46,682 nt of DNA from assembly GCF_001578805.1 (NCBI RefSeq), contig NZ_KQ969161.1, positions 139,122 through 185,803 of the forward strand, written 5' to 3'. Position 1 is the stretch's first letter, and every line of letters begins with the position of its first letter. The position numbers and the translations under genes are program-made. Below the pieces are notes generated by a model, which saw nothing but the letters and a program-made list of their open reading frames with translations, ran no database searches and was not told the DNA's origin. The stretch is from Streptococcus sp. DD10 (GTDB lineage Bacteria; Bacillota; Bacilli; Lactobacillales; Streptococcaceae). This document shows positions 9,738-18,881 of this stretch, piece by piece.

Positions 9738-10418
9738 TTATTTGCTTTCTAATCCCATAAGATTCAACTCTTGGGCTATCTTCCGTTCACGTGGACTACG
9801 GTCATCACGCTTGTTATATACCTGACTCTTTTTCAAAAAATCATAGGTGTTTTTCTTAGGTTTACGACTCTTATCTTCTCCGTTTTCCATCGGCTGATAG
9901 TTTGGTTTCAACTCTGCCAAAATATAGTCTGTTTGTCGTAAAGTAGCGGTAAATCGACTATACTCACCCGGATTTTCCTTTTGAAAAGGAGCCGTCGGAA
10001 CCTGTTGTTCTCTTTTAGAAGACGAAGAGGCTAGAAAATGTTTTTTAGTTGTAGCACTCTCTTTGACAAGATAAGAAGCGGATTTTTTCTTTTTCAAATC
10101 ACGTCGTGCTTCCTCACGTGCCCGCTCAGATTGATTAATTGCATCTTTTTTGACTGCTCCAATCGGTTCTTGCTTCAAACCATTTCTCACATGTCTAGGC
10201 GCCTGTTGAGAAAATACATCTTGGACCTTTTTGGTTTGGGCTTCAACCTCTCGAGAAGACAAAACATCTGAAATTGGAGACCATTCAAGAAAATTTTTAT
10301 CTTGATAATCCCCTAAAATATTACTAATAAAGTCACTTTCGTCATATAAATTCATCTGTGGCATCGCCGTTAACATTGGCTCATCATCTGCCACCACAGG
10401 AAACAATTTCTCTCTCAC
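9738..10418 (-). CDS. Conserved charged, disordered hypothetical protein
   Basis: I do not recognise a domain. The 226-aa product is rich in Lys, Arg, Glu, Gln and Ser with no membrane segment or signal peptide, and looks largely disordered. Basic stretches (RAREEARRDLKKKKS, SRKPKKNTYDFLKKSQ) alternate with short hydrophobic or acidic patches near the N terminus (NLYDESDFISNILGDYQ). I start at GTG 10418 because AGAGGA lies 9 bases upstream. The longer frame to 10475 begins before the likely transcription start region. It is directly upstream of murC, so a link to wall synthesis or division is possible but unproven. Confidence 0.75.
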   Translation of the reverse strand: MREKLFPVVADDEPMLTAMPQMNLYDESDFISNILGDYQDKNFLEWSPISDVLSSREVEAQTKKVQDVFSQQAPRHVRNGLKQEPIGAVKKDAINQSERAREEARRDLKKKKSASYLVKESATTKKHFLASSSSKREQQVPTAPFQKENPGEYSRFTATLRQTDYILAELKPNYQPMENGEDKSRKPKKNTYDFLKKSQVYNKRDDRSPRERKIAQELNLMGLESK

Positions 10419-10503
10419 GCTATTTCCTCTTACTTTCGAATAATGAAATCTATTAATCAGCAGGATATCATACAAGTCCCTCTTCCACCAATTAACACCA
10501 ACT

Positions 10504-10512
10504 AGTATACCA
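10504..10512 (-). promoter_or_regulatory. Extended -10 promoter of the murC operon
   Basis: TGGTATACT on the minus strand is an extended -10, about 85 bases ahead of the GTG start at 10418. A TTGACG further upstream is too distant for a normal spacer. The remainder of the 376-base gap (10419-10794) holds the SNF2 terminator and nothing else I can identify. Confidence 0.55.
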
Positions 10513-10712
10513 TACTTTCAAACTTTTTAAAACCGTCAAGAAAAGAAGTTTCCGTTCTCTATCTAGTAAAATCCGAAACATCCTATATCCTGACATCAAC
10601 TAAACCTTATCTCACTCTAACTTCTATGTGATTTGGGTAAAACATAAAATTTCTACATTCCTTTACTTGTAGAAGGTTGTATATAGAGAAAATAAAGTTT
10701 TCAACAAAAAAT

Positions 10713-10766
10713 CATTAGTAAAAAAGTGAGGTTAACTTTAAAAGCCAACCTCACTTTTTACTAATG
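10713..10766. terminator. Terminator after the SNF2 helicase gene
   Basis: About 20-bp inverted repeat (10713-10733 and 10747-10766, one bulged A) around a 13-nt loop, with A/T runs within both arms. It sits 29 bases past the helicase stop on the minus strand. Confidence 0.8.
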
Positions 10767-10794
10767 AGAATCATACCGTAACGATTAATTCCTA

Positions 10795-13700
10795 CTAAGA
10801 AAGCCCCAATATCTCACGAATATCATTCACGCTGAGACTCCCTCGAGATTCTGTTCCATCAAGGACCGTAGAGATTAAATTTTTCTTGCTTTCTTGTAAT
10901 TCTTGAATTTTTTCTTCAATGGTTCCACGTGTAATCAAGCGATACACTTCAACATTTTGTTCTTGCCCCATACGATGAGCTCTCCCGATAGCCTGAGCTT
11001 CTACAGCAGGATTCCACCATAAATCTACTAGAATCACTGTATCTGCTCCTGTCAGGTTTAGCCCGACACCACCCGCTTTAAGGGAAATCAAAAAGGCGTC
11101 TCCTTCCCCTTCATTAAAAGCAGTTGTCATGTCTTGACGTTCTTTGGCTGGCGTAGAACCTGTTATCTTAAAGGAAGTCATTTCTAATTTTTCTAGTTCT
11201 TTTTCAATAATATCTAACATCCCACGAAATTGAGAAAAAATGAGAACGCGATGACTACCGGCATGAATCTGCTCTAACAAAGATCGTAAACTTTCTAGCT
11301 TACCAGATTCTCCATCATAATCTTCCATAAATAAATATGGGGTATCACATATTTGTCGTAAACGCATTAATCCAGACAAAATCTCCATCTTATTGCGATT
11401 CAACTCCTCATCAGAAGCTGTTCTAACACGCTCTTGCATTTGTTTCAACTGGGCCAAATAAATCGTTTTCTGACTGTCTGCTAGCTCATTTCGCTGAACA
11501 ACTTCAATCAAATCTGGTAATTCTGTTAAAACATCTTCTTTCTTACGTCTTAATACAAAAGGTTTGATATAGCGTGAGACTCGATCAGCAGGTATTTTGA
11601 TAAATTGATTTTTTGCTGGCAGAAGTCCAGGTAACACAATTTCAAAGATAGACCAAATTTCAGACAAATTATTTTCAATCGGCGTTCCTGATAATGCATA
11701 CGTTTCCTTAACCTTGAAAGAACGCAAATATCGAGCAATTTTAGTCTGTGCATTTTTCATGACTTGAGCCTCATCAAGGATTAAAAAATCAAACTGAAAG
11801 CGTTCATATTCAGCTATATCTTGACGGAAAGAAGCGTAACTAGTGATCACCACTTGATGATCCTCAGCAATTAATTCATCCCTCGTTGGTTTCAAGCCAT
11901 AGCTAACAACTGTATCGAGTTGAGGAGCAAATTTTGCAAATTCATCAGACCAATTATAAATGAGACTAGACGGTGCTATAATTAGTGCACGCTTTCCATT
12001 TTCAAGTTTATTGGACAAAAAAGAAATCGTTTGAAGAGTTTTACCCAACCCCATATCATCTGCTAAAATCCCACCAAATCCATAATGAGAAAGCATAGAA
12101 AACCACTTTACACCAATTTCTTGATAATCACGTAGTTCTGCTTTAACTTCTGGTTTTACGATAGCAAAATCTTCTGGGTGCGTCAAATCATAGGCAAGAT
12201 GACGAAATTCTTCTGAAAAGGTAACATTCTCTTGATTTTTAAACAGTTCTGATAATTGAAATGCGGCTATCCGATTTGTTTCAACAATCCCATCCTTAGT
12301 CTTTTTCGCACGCAGTTCCTGTAAAGTTTGACTGATTTTCTTACTTTCCTCATCAAAAATAATGACCTTGCCAGCCTTGCTAACATAAAAATCCTCATCT
12401 TGAAAAAGAGCTTCAAGAGCATCATCAATTTCTGTCTGATCAATACCAGAGAATTCAAAGCCAATGGATAAAAGCCCTCCCTCTGTCTTCACTTTCACAT
12501 TAGGACGCTCAAGATGGTATAGTTCCATAAGCTGTTCAGAAATATTGGTAACCCCCATTCTCTCCAAACTTGGTATCGTATTATGAAAGAAAGAGTAGAT
12601 TTCCTTAGGGCTAACTGGAGGACGATAGGCTGAAAATTCTCCAATAAAGCTATGTTGACGTAAGTTATCAAAAACCTGTTGCTCATGCTGAAAATTACTT
12701 GCGAAAGGCAAGGAAGCCAACTCTTCTCGATTTTTTACACGAAATTTTTCATAAACAAAAGTCGTTTCAATTTCAACCAAGCCATCCCTAGCCAAATCCA
12801 GATTAAATTCTACTGTAAAATCATGGATTTTCAAACTCTCTGGTGCCGTCACTTGACCAACCTTCTGAAGTTGAAGAATCGCAACTGCCAACTTGTTTTG
12901 TTCTGTGAGAGCAAACTGAATCCTCTTCTTACCATCACTCTCAAGATCTAGTTTACGAATGACCTTTAAAAGCTGAATTTGTTCTTGAGTTAATTGGAAG
13001 AACTGATTTTGATAGCTGATAAACTCCCCATCGTAAAGCCAGTCATATTCTTTCTCTTCAATCTCAAGTTCAAAAAAAGTTGGATGTTCTAACACAGTAA
13101 CTTCAAGCAAAGCAGCCGTCTCACCAAAATCATGAAAATGAAGTTGCTCGTAGTTAGAATAACCTTTTCTATACTCAAATTCTACTAAATTCTGTAAACG
13201 ATTGATACCATCTTCAAAGATACTAGCTGGAAAAAAAAGATGACGATTCTGATTCTGCAAAATAAATTCTGTGGACTCTGCTGTTAAGCCCCATAGGTAG
13301 GTAATCAAGTCTTGAGACGCTATATCAAATTCTCTAAAATAAAGCGGCTCATAATATCCTCTACCAATTGAATAATGATTCCCTTTTTTCACAGTATTTA
13401 AAAATGCTTTAATATCTCTGACTATATAGGACTTTTCATCTGGTAGACGCCTTAAACGCAGTGTCCAAAAAATCTTACCTGCTAATGCGTCTTCTTCCCC
13501 AGATACGTATAACTGAAATCTGATTTCTGTAGACTCCGAACGCAATATCTTACTTAGAAAACGGCTACCAAAAGTAACTCTTGCTTGTGTCATTTGATTA
13601 TCGTTTTCCGATTTCTCCATTTTCTCTAGTAAACTCTTACCAGATACATCTGTTTTTAAAAAATGCTCTACTGCTGCTAAGTGCGCACAATATTGTTTAC

Positions 13701-13875
13701 TTTTGAAAAAAGAACAGCTACAAAAAATAACCTCATCATCTAGACTATAGCGCAGCTCCTCATCTGCCACAAGCGTATAAAGTAAACAATCCTTAACTTC
13801 CTTTACCTTCACCTTTCCAGCATCATATAACGCAATTCCATCATTGCGAATTCGCCCTGGCATTAATTTTGCCAT
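10795..13875 (-). CDS. SNF2-family DEAD/DEAH-box helicase with SWIM zinc finger
   Basis: Predicted ATP-dependent double-stranded DNA translocase of unknown target. The 1026-aa protein begins with a SWIM-type zinc finger (C52, C54, C63, H65 in the CxC...CxH pattern) and a bacterial SNF2-associated region. The Swi2/Snf2 motor follows: motif I ADDMGLGKTLQ, motif II DEAQ, motif III SGTPIENN, motif VI QAIGRAHRMGQ. All ATPase motifs look intact. It is a single-gene unit with its own promoter and terminator. Homologues are common in streptococci next to murC, with no established role that I know of. Confidence 0.93.
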   Translation of the reverse strand: MAKLMPGRIRNDGIALYDAGKVKVKEVKDCLLYTLVADEELRYSLDDEVIFCSCSFFKSKQYCAHLAAVEHFLKTDVSGKSLLEKMEKSENDNQMTQARVTFGSRFLSKILRSESTEIRFQLYVSGEEDALAGKIFWTLRLRRLPDEKSYIVRDIKAFLNTVKKGNHYSIGRGYYEPLYFREFDIASQDLITYLWGLTAESTEFILQNQNRHLFFPASIFEDGINRLQNLVEFEYRKGYSNYEQLHFHDFGETAALLEVTVLEHPTFFELEIEEKEYDWLYDGEFISYQNQFFQLTQEQIQLLKVIRKLDLESDGKKRIQFALTEQNKLAVAILQLQKVGQVTAPESLKIHDFTVEFNLDLARDGLVEIETTFVYEKFRVKNREELASLPFASNFQHEQQVFDNLRQHSFIGEFSAYRPPVSPKEIYSFFHNTIPSLERMGVTNISEQLMELYHLERPNVKVKTEGGLLSIGFEFSGIDQTEIDDALEALFQDEDFYVSKAGKVIIFDEESKKISQTLQELRAKKTKDGIVETNRIAAFQLSELFKNQENVTFSEEFRHLAYDLTHPEDFAIVKPEVKAELRDYQEIGVKWFSMLSHYGFGGILADDMGLGKTLQTISFLSNKLENGKRALIIAPSSLIYNWSDEFAKFAPQLDTVVSYGLKPTRDELIAEDHQVVITSYASFRQDIAEYERFQFDFLILDEAQVMKNAQTKIARYLRSFKVKETYALSGTPIENNLSEIWSIFEIVLPGLLPAKNQFIKIPADRVSRYIKPFVLRRKKEDVLTELPDLIEVVQRNELADSQKTIYLAQLKQMQERVRTASDEELNRNKMEILSGLMRLRQICDTPYLFMEDYDGESGKLESLRSLLEQIHAGSHRVLIFSQFRGMLDIIEKELEKLEMTSFKITGSTPAKERQDMTTAFNEGEGDAFLISLKAGGVGLNLTGADTVILVDLWWNPAVEAQAIGRAHRMGQEQNVEVYRLITRGTIEEKIQELQESKKNLISTVLDGTESRGSLSVNDIREILGLS

Positions 13876-13930
13876 AATCTCTCCTCTAATTTCTTGTCAT
13901 CGTAAAGCAAAAAAATAAATATATCTTAAA

Positions 13931-13939
13931 ATTATACCA
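13931..13939 (-). promoter_or_regulatory. Extended -10 promoter of the SNF2 gene
   Basis: TGGTATAAT on the minus strand, about 55 bases before the ATG at 13875 with its AGAGGAGAG ribosome site. No consensus -35 is apparent. Confidence 0.55.
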
Positions 13940-14010
13940 TATTTCCACAAAAAAATGTAAAGAAATCCAAATAAACTCTCTTTTTTCTTTTTATTTACGA
14001 ACTTTCCGAA

Positions 14011-14969
14011 AATTCTAAAATGAAGTTAGCCACTTGAGCGTATAGAAAAACACCTCTGCGAGATATAATGTAATCACCACAAACACATTAGAAAGACTCA
14101 CAGAGATGCAAAACCAGTATACCACAAAAGGACACCATTTAACACTAAAAGAGCGCCAACTCATCGAAAAATGGAAAAATGAGGTCTTCAGTAACCGTAA
14201 AATCGCAGGTTTGTTAGGCAAAGCTCCTCAGACCATTCACAACGAAATCAAGCGTGGTCTAGTTACACAACAGGTACGCAAGGGCAAATTTGAAGAGGTT
14301 TACAAAGCTGACTATGCCCAAATCCAGTATCTTAAAAATCGTGAACGATGTGTTAAGGATATTTCGCTGGATAAGGAGACCTACCAAGCTATCTGCCATT
14401 ACGCCAGACAGAAGTACTCACCTGACAAGAAGACTGCGAATCGTAAGCGAGCCTCCCTAAACAGCCCGGCGTTTGGTAAGTCAATTGAGGAGCGTCCGTT
14501 TGAAATCGACCAGCGCACACGGTTTGGAGATTTCGAGATTGATACAGTGCTGGAACAGCGTGAGAAAGCGCCTTGTCTCCTGACTTTGACAGACAGGAAA
14601 ACGCGATATGAAATCATTCGTCTGCTTCCTTCTAAGACCGCTCAGGCTGTCAATGAAGCGCTTTTGGAGATTCAAAAAGACTACTCTATTTTGTCTATCA
14701 CAGCCGATAACGGCAGGGAATTTGCACGATTACATGAGGTATTTGACCGCGAACACATTTACTATGCCCATCCCTATGCTTCGTGGGAACGCGGTTCAAA
14801 TGAAAATCATAATCGGCTCATTCGTCGATGGTTTCCCAAAGGTACTCGAAATATCACCCACCAAGATGTCCGATTTATTGAAAATTGGATAAACCACTAC
14901 CCTCGAAAAATGTTTGATTACAGCTCGCCAGCGGATTTACTCATAAATGGCTAACTTGGACTTGAAATT
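14011..14969 (+). mobile_element. IS30-family insertion sequence
   Basis: A transposase gene flanked by imperfect terminal inverted repeats: left 14011-14032 and right 14948-14969, matching at 16 of 22 positions with an exact AAGTTAGCCA core. The outer limits may extend a few bases further, and I cannot fix a target duplication. It sits between two well-transcribed units (SNF2 helicase and trkA) and seems to interrupt no gene. The short length (about 0.96 kb) comes from an internal deletion in the transposase. Confidence 0.75.
14106..14954 (+). CDS. IS30-family transposase, internally shortened
   Basis: DDE transposase. The N-terminal helix-turn-helix (about 13-55, LTLKERQLIEKW...QTIHNEIKRG) and integrase core are present. 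All three acidic residues can be seen: D in FEIDTV, D in TADNGREF, and E in NENHNR. The 282 aa are shorter than the roughly 320 aa I expect. The segment after ARQKYSP jumps to a lysine-rich linker and GKSIEERP, missing the STIYYWIH-type stretch found in relatives, so about 35-45 residues are lost in frame. The catalytic triad is kept, but the lost linker helix makes activity doubtful. The ribosome site is weak, as is usual for IS genes. Confidence 0.85.
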   Translation: MQNQYTTKGHHLTLKERQLIEKWKNEVFSNRKIAGLLGKAPQTIHNEIKRGLVTQQVRKGKFEEVYKADYAQIQYLKNRERCVKDISLDKETYQAICHYARQKYSPDKKTANRKRASLNSPAFGKSIEERPFEIDQRTRFGDFEIDTVLEQREKAPCLLTLTDRKTRYEIIRLLPSKTAQAVNEALLEIQKDYSILSITADNGREFARLHEVFDREHIYYAHPYASWERGSNENHNRLIRRWFPKGTRNITHQDVRFIENWINHYPRKMFDYSSPADLLING

Positions 14970-15076
14970 TGCCAAAATTTTCAATAATATAGTAAAAAAT
15001 AAGGCAAAAAGATGAAATTTCTCTTAAAAAGGAGTATGATAGTTCTATTATTAGTCGCTGTTATGAGGAGTCTATC

Positions 15077-16425
15077 ATGAAAATAATTGTCGTTGGAGGA
15101 GGCAAGGTTGGAACTGCCCTCTGTCGATCCCTTGTAGATGAAAATCACGATGTCGTGTTAATTGAACAAAACGAAGAGGTTTTAAAAAAGAATACCAAGC
15201 GTTTTGATATCATAGGAATCAAAGGTAATGGAGCTAATTTCAAAATTCTGGAACAAGCAGATGTAGAACATTGTGATATTTTTATTGCTCTAACCGAATA
15301 CGATGAAGTAAACATGGTTTCAGCAGTCTTAGCAAAAAAAATGGGAGCAAAAGAAACAATTGTTCGAGTTCGTAATCCCGAATATTCCAACGCTTACTTT
15401 AAAGAAAAAATATCCTTGGATTTTCAATGGTCGTCAATCCAGAATCACTAACAGCTCGCTATATAGCTAACAATATTGACTTTCCAAGCGCTAATTCTGT
15501 TGAATATTTCGCTAATGGTCGAGTAATTTTGATGGAATTCTTAGTCAAAAAGGAGAGTCCCCTTGCCAACATGACTCTTAGTCATTTCCGAAGGAAATTT
15601 AGCAACATCTTGGTTTGTGCTATCGAAAGGGAGGAAAATATTTTCATCCCAAATGGAGACGTTGTCATTGAAGAAAATGATACTTTATATATCACTGGTA
15701 ACCGCATCGAAATGGTTCTCTTTCATAGTTTTCTCAGACCACGTGCTGTCAGAAATTTACTTCTCATTGGGGCTGGAAAAATTGCTTACTACCTCCTTAA
15801 CATTCTAAAAGACACCAAAGTCAAAGTGAAGGTCATCGAATCCTCTCGCGAGCGAGCTCAATGGTTCAGCCAAGAATTTCCTCAAGTCCATGTTGTTTTA
15901 GGAGACGGTACTGCAAAGGAAATTTTACTCGAAGAAAGTGCTCTCAACTTCGATGCTGTTGCTACTCTGACAGGAGTAGATGAGGAAAATATTATCACCT
16001 CCATGTTCTTAGATAACATCGGAATTTCAAAAATTATCACCAAAGTAAATCGCACTAGTCTATTAGAGATTTTAGATGAAAAAGATTTTTCTAGTATCGT
16101 TACTCCGAAACTTATCGCAACAGACACCATCATGCACTTTATTAGAGGACGGGTCAATGCACAACATTCTAACCTTGAAGCTTTGCACCACGTAGCAAAT
16201 GGACAAATTGAAACCCTTCAATTTTTCATCACAGAAAGCTGTAAAATTACAGGGAAAACACTTGCCGCACTAAAACTGAAAAAAGGTGTCTTGATTGCTG
16301 CTATCATCCGTAATGGACGTACCATCTTCCCAGATGGAAACGATAGTATCCAGATTGGTGATAAAATTATCGTGATTACCCTCATCCAAAATGTGAATCA
16401 GGTCACAGACCTGCTTGCGAGGTAA
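15077..16425 (+). pseudogene. trkA: Trk potassium uptake regulator TrkA, frame-broken
   Basis: Peripheral NAD-binding subunit that gates the Trk/Ktr potassium channel. Two Rossmann RCK domains are present: the first begins IIVVGGGKVGTAL (15077 frame), the second NLLLIGAGKIAYYLL. TrkA-C domains follow each. The frame breaks at the T4 run 15421-15424. The first frame ends at 15451 and the rest reads on from about 15427 as MVVNPESLTARYIA. One extra T (GAT TTT TCA ATG) or a -1 shift restores a 449-aa protein, the standard length. As read, the first product is a lone half RCK. The gene is 3 bases upstream of trkH. Homopolymer sequencing error is likely. Confidence 0.88.
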
Positions 16426-16428
16426 GCC

Positions 16429-17868
16429 ATGAACCGAAATATGATTCGCTTGTTGCTGTCCAAACTACTCTTGATTGAGGCAGTTATCCTAGTTATTCCT
16501 CTGCTGGTGTCTCTGTTTTACCAAGAAAGTATCCGAGACATTCTCGCCTATCTTTACACTATTGCTATCCTTTTAGTTGTAGGTGGTGCTGGCTTGTTTT
16601 TCAAACCCTTACACCACCGTATTTATGCCAAGGAAGGCGTTATTATCGTAGCTATGTGTTGGATTTTGTGGTCCTTCTTTGGTTCCTTGCCCTTCGTTTT
16701 TTCAGGACGAATTCCTAGTCTCATCGATGCTTTCTTTGAGGTTAGCTCAGGATTTACCACGACAGGGGCGACCATCATCCCAGACCTAGCTATCCTCAAC
16801 CATTCCTTTATCTTTTGGCGGAGTTGTACTCACTTGATTGGAGGGATGGGGGTGCTGGTCTTTGCACTTGCCATCATGGACAATAAGAAAAACAGTAATC
16901 TCGAAGTCATGCAGGCAGAGGTTCCTGGACCAGTCTTTGGCAAGGTCGTATCCAAGCTCCGCGATACAGCGCAAATTCTCTATATCATTTACTTATTTAT
17001 GTTTGTGGTGTTTGCGATTATCCTTTTTGTGGCTGGCATGCCTATCTTTGATAGCATTGTAATCGCTATGGGGACGGCAGGTACAGGAGGGTTCACGGTC
17101 TATAACGATGGGATTGCCCATTATAACAGCCAACTCATCACTTATCTAGTCAGTATTGGAGTGACTGTGTTTGGGATTAACTTCAACCTCTACTACTTCC
17201 TCCTCCTGCGTAAACTCAAAGCCTTCTTTGGCGATGAGGAGTTGCGGACTTATTTAGGTATCATCGCTGTAGCGACCATTCTCATCACCATCAATGTTTT
17301 CCACATTTACCATAGCTGGGAGATGAGTTTCCGCATGGCTTTCTTTCAGGTGACCAATATCATCACAACAACCGGTTTTGGCTATGGAGATGTCAGCCAC
17401 TGGCCCCTCTTTTCAGAGTATATCCTGCTCCTACTCATGGCAATCGGTGGTTCTGCTGGTTCAACTGCGGGAGGACTCAAGGTTATCCGTGGGCTCATCC
17501 TCTATCGGATTAGTAAAAATCAAATCCTCTCTAACCTCTACCCTAACCGTGTGCTGAGCCTGCATGTCAATGGTAGCTTGGTCGATACCGAAACGCAAAA
17601 TAAAGTCCTCAAATACTTGACGATTTATGTAGCCATCATCATGGGGCTGATTTTCATCATTAGCCTCAATACTGAAAACCTACTAACTGCCTTCAGTGCG
17701 GTCTTCAGTTGTTTCAACAATATCGGACCTATGCTAGGGACAACAGATACCTTTGCGATTTTCAGCCCTGGCTCCAAACTGCTCCTTTCTCTCGCTATGA
17801 TTGCAGGAAGGTTAGAAATCTATCCTATGCTTTTGATTTTTTTACCAAGAACATGGTCTAAAAGATAA
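16429..17868 (+). CDS. trkH: Trk/Ktr-type potassium transporter, membrane subunit
   Basis: Integral membrane K+ channel subunit, 479 aa with about ten hydrophobic helices in four M1-P-M2 repeats. Filter-like glycine loops can be seen in each: SSGFTTTGAT, GTAGTGGFTVY, TTTGFGYGD and SCFNNIGPM. It starts 3 bases after trkA, so the two are co-transcribed and the products partner. It could equally be named trkG or ktrB, and the symbol is a family-level choice. A terminator follows directly. Confidence 0.9.
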   Translation: MNRNMIRLLLSKLLLIEAVILVIPLLVSLFYQESIRDILAYLYTIAILLVVGGAGLFFKPLHHRIYAKEGVIIVAMCWILWSFFGSLPFVFSGRIPSLIDAFFEVSSGFTTTGATIIPDLAILNHSFIFWRSCTHLIGGMGVLVFALAIMDNKKNSNLEVMQAEVPGPVFGKVVSKLRDTAQILYIIYLFMFVVFAIILFVAGMPIFDSIVIAMGTAGTGGFTVYNDGIAHYNSQLITYLVSIGVTVFGINFNLYYFLLLRKLKAFFGDEELRTYLGIIAVATILITINVFHIYHSWEMSFRMAFFQVTNIITTTGFGYGDVSHWPLFSEYILLLLMAIGGSAGSTAGGLKVIRGLILYRISKNQILSNLYPNRVLSLHVNGSLVDTETQNKVLKYLTIYVAIIMGLIFIISLNTENLLTAFSAVFSCFNNIGPMLGTTDTFAIFSPGSKLLLSLAMIAGRLEIYPMLLIFLPRTWSKR

Positions 17869-17871
17869 CAT

Positions 17872-17906
17872 AATCCCCTAAGGCATTGTCCGAAGGGGAT
17901 TTTTTT
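17872..17906 (+). terminator. Terminator after trkH
   Basis: AATCCCCT (17872-17879) pairs with AGGGGATT (17894-17901), followed by a run of seven Ts. Strong intrinsic terminator four bases after the stop codon. Confidence 0.88.
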
Positions 17907-18143
17907 CGTACTGCTAACTTGTTACAAAAATATTCGGTAAATCAGGACAAAATTCTTAATCCATCCTATACTAAATATACAAAATGTGTTAAAATGATAA
18001 TATATTGTTTTTAAGTGTAGATGTTATTTCTATTTTTCTAAAGAATCGCACCGACTATCCTCACTTAAAGGGTTAATAATCTTTCATTTAAAACAGATTA
18101 TTCCTGACACATTATATTAAATCAATAAAGGAGAATGATAACA

Positions 18144-18536
18144 ATGGACATTTGTATTTTAGAGAACAGCAGTTTTCATTCTAATTGTTTAGAAGTCAGT
18201 CTTAAAAAGATCATAGATAAGCATCAACTAAACAACATTCAAATTCAAAAATATACTAATTCCAAAGAAATCCTAATGAATATCGAACACCATAAGTACC
18301 ATCACATTTATTTTTTAGATATTGAAATGAATGCTACAGATGCAAATCTTATCGAACTGAATCATTTTATTCGAAAAAGTGTACCACTTGCGGTTATTGT
18401 CATTATAAGCCACCATACTGACTACATGCCTTTATTTTTCGAACATCTTCTAGCAAGTAATCATTACATAGAAAAAGACTGTGACCAGTCTCAGTTTGAT
18501 AGAAGAATTGAAAAAATTCTACTAAATTGCCTATAA
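18144..18536 (+). CDS. Orphan response-regulator receiver domain, no output domain
   Basis: The 130-aa product matches the receiver half of ComE/BlpR/AgrA-type regulators. The phospho-acceptor is D59 in YFLDIEM, the switch Ser is S89 and the conserved Lys is K111 in YIEKD. The acidic pair near the N terminus is E7-N8 (ILEN), not ED or DD, so metal binding may be weakened. The frame stops at RRIEKILLNCL, where ComE or BlpR would continue into a LytTR DNA-binding domain. I find no such domain in the next 345 bases. I chose ATG 18144, 10 bases from GGAG, as ATG 18135 is only one base from it. It may be a truncated remnant or a stand-alone modulator. No kinase gene is nearby. Confidence 0.7.
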   Translation: MDICILENSSFHSNCLEVSLKKIIDKHQLNNIQIQKYTNSKEILMNIEHHKYHHIYFLDIEMNATDANLIELNHFIRKSVPLAVIVIISHHTDYMPLFFEHLLASNHYIEKDCDQSQFDRRIEKILLNCL

Positions 18537-18881
18537 GAAAGGCAAAATTTATTTCACAAAGGTGAAGCTTCTAATATTCATTCTCAACCCCCATTCTTCA
18601 TCAACCCATCATAATTAAAAAGAACAAAAAAGCTGGACAAAATATCCAACCTTTGATAAATAATGACAACCACTGCAAAAAAACAGCATTTCTAACTCAA
18701 AACACTGCTTTAAGATGAAGATAACTTGACAAGGCAACTTTCTTCTGTTTTTCTTCAGCTGTTTCCGAGACAATGACAATGTCCCAAACTACTTTGAATT
18801 TCTGAACTAAGGAAAGATTGAAAAAACTTTTCAATCTTTTTATAGACCACTTCAAATTTCGTTCCCTTATTACTCCTGCTC
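18537..18881. other. AT-rich intergenic stretch between orphan receiver gene and der
   Basis: 345 bases without a convincing gene. It contains a small TGGA/TCCA hairpin near 18633-18650 and a strong hairpin at 18813-18839. I could not find LytTR-like residues in any plus-strand frame. Confidence 0.5.
18813..18839. terminator. Hairpin terminator between orphan receiver gene and der
   Basis: AAAGATTGAAAA (18813-18824) pairs perfectly with TTTTCAATCTTT (18828-18839) around a 3-nt loop. A T-rich tail follows on the plus strand, and a shorter one on the minus strand after der. Confidence 0.7.

Noticed and set aside
15427-16425. Second half of trkA as an independent single-RCK gene
   Set aside because: It lacks a ribosome site and its N terminus continues the broken first RCK domain. 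One base joins the two frames into a normal 449-aa TrkA.
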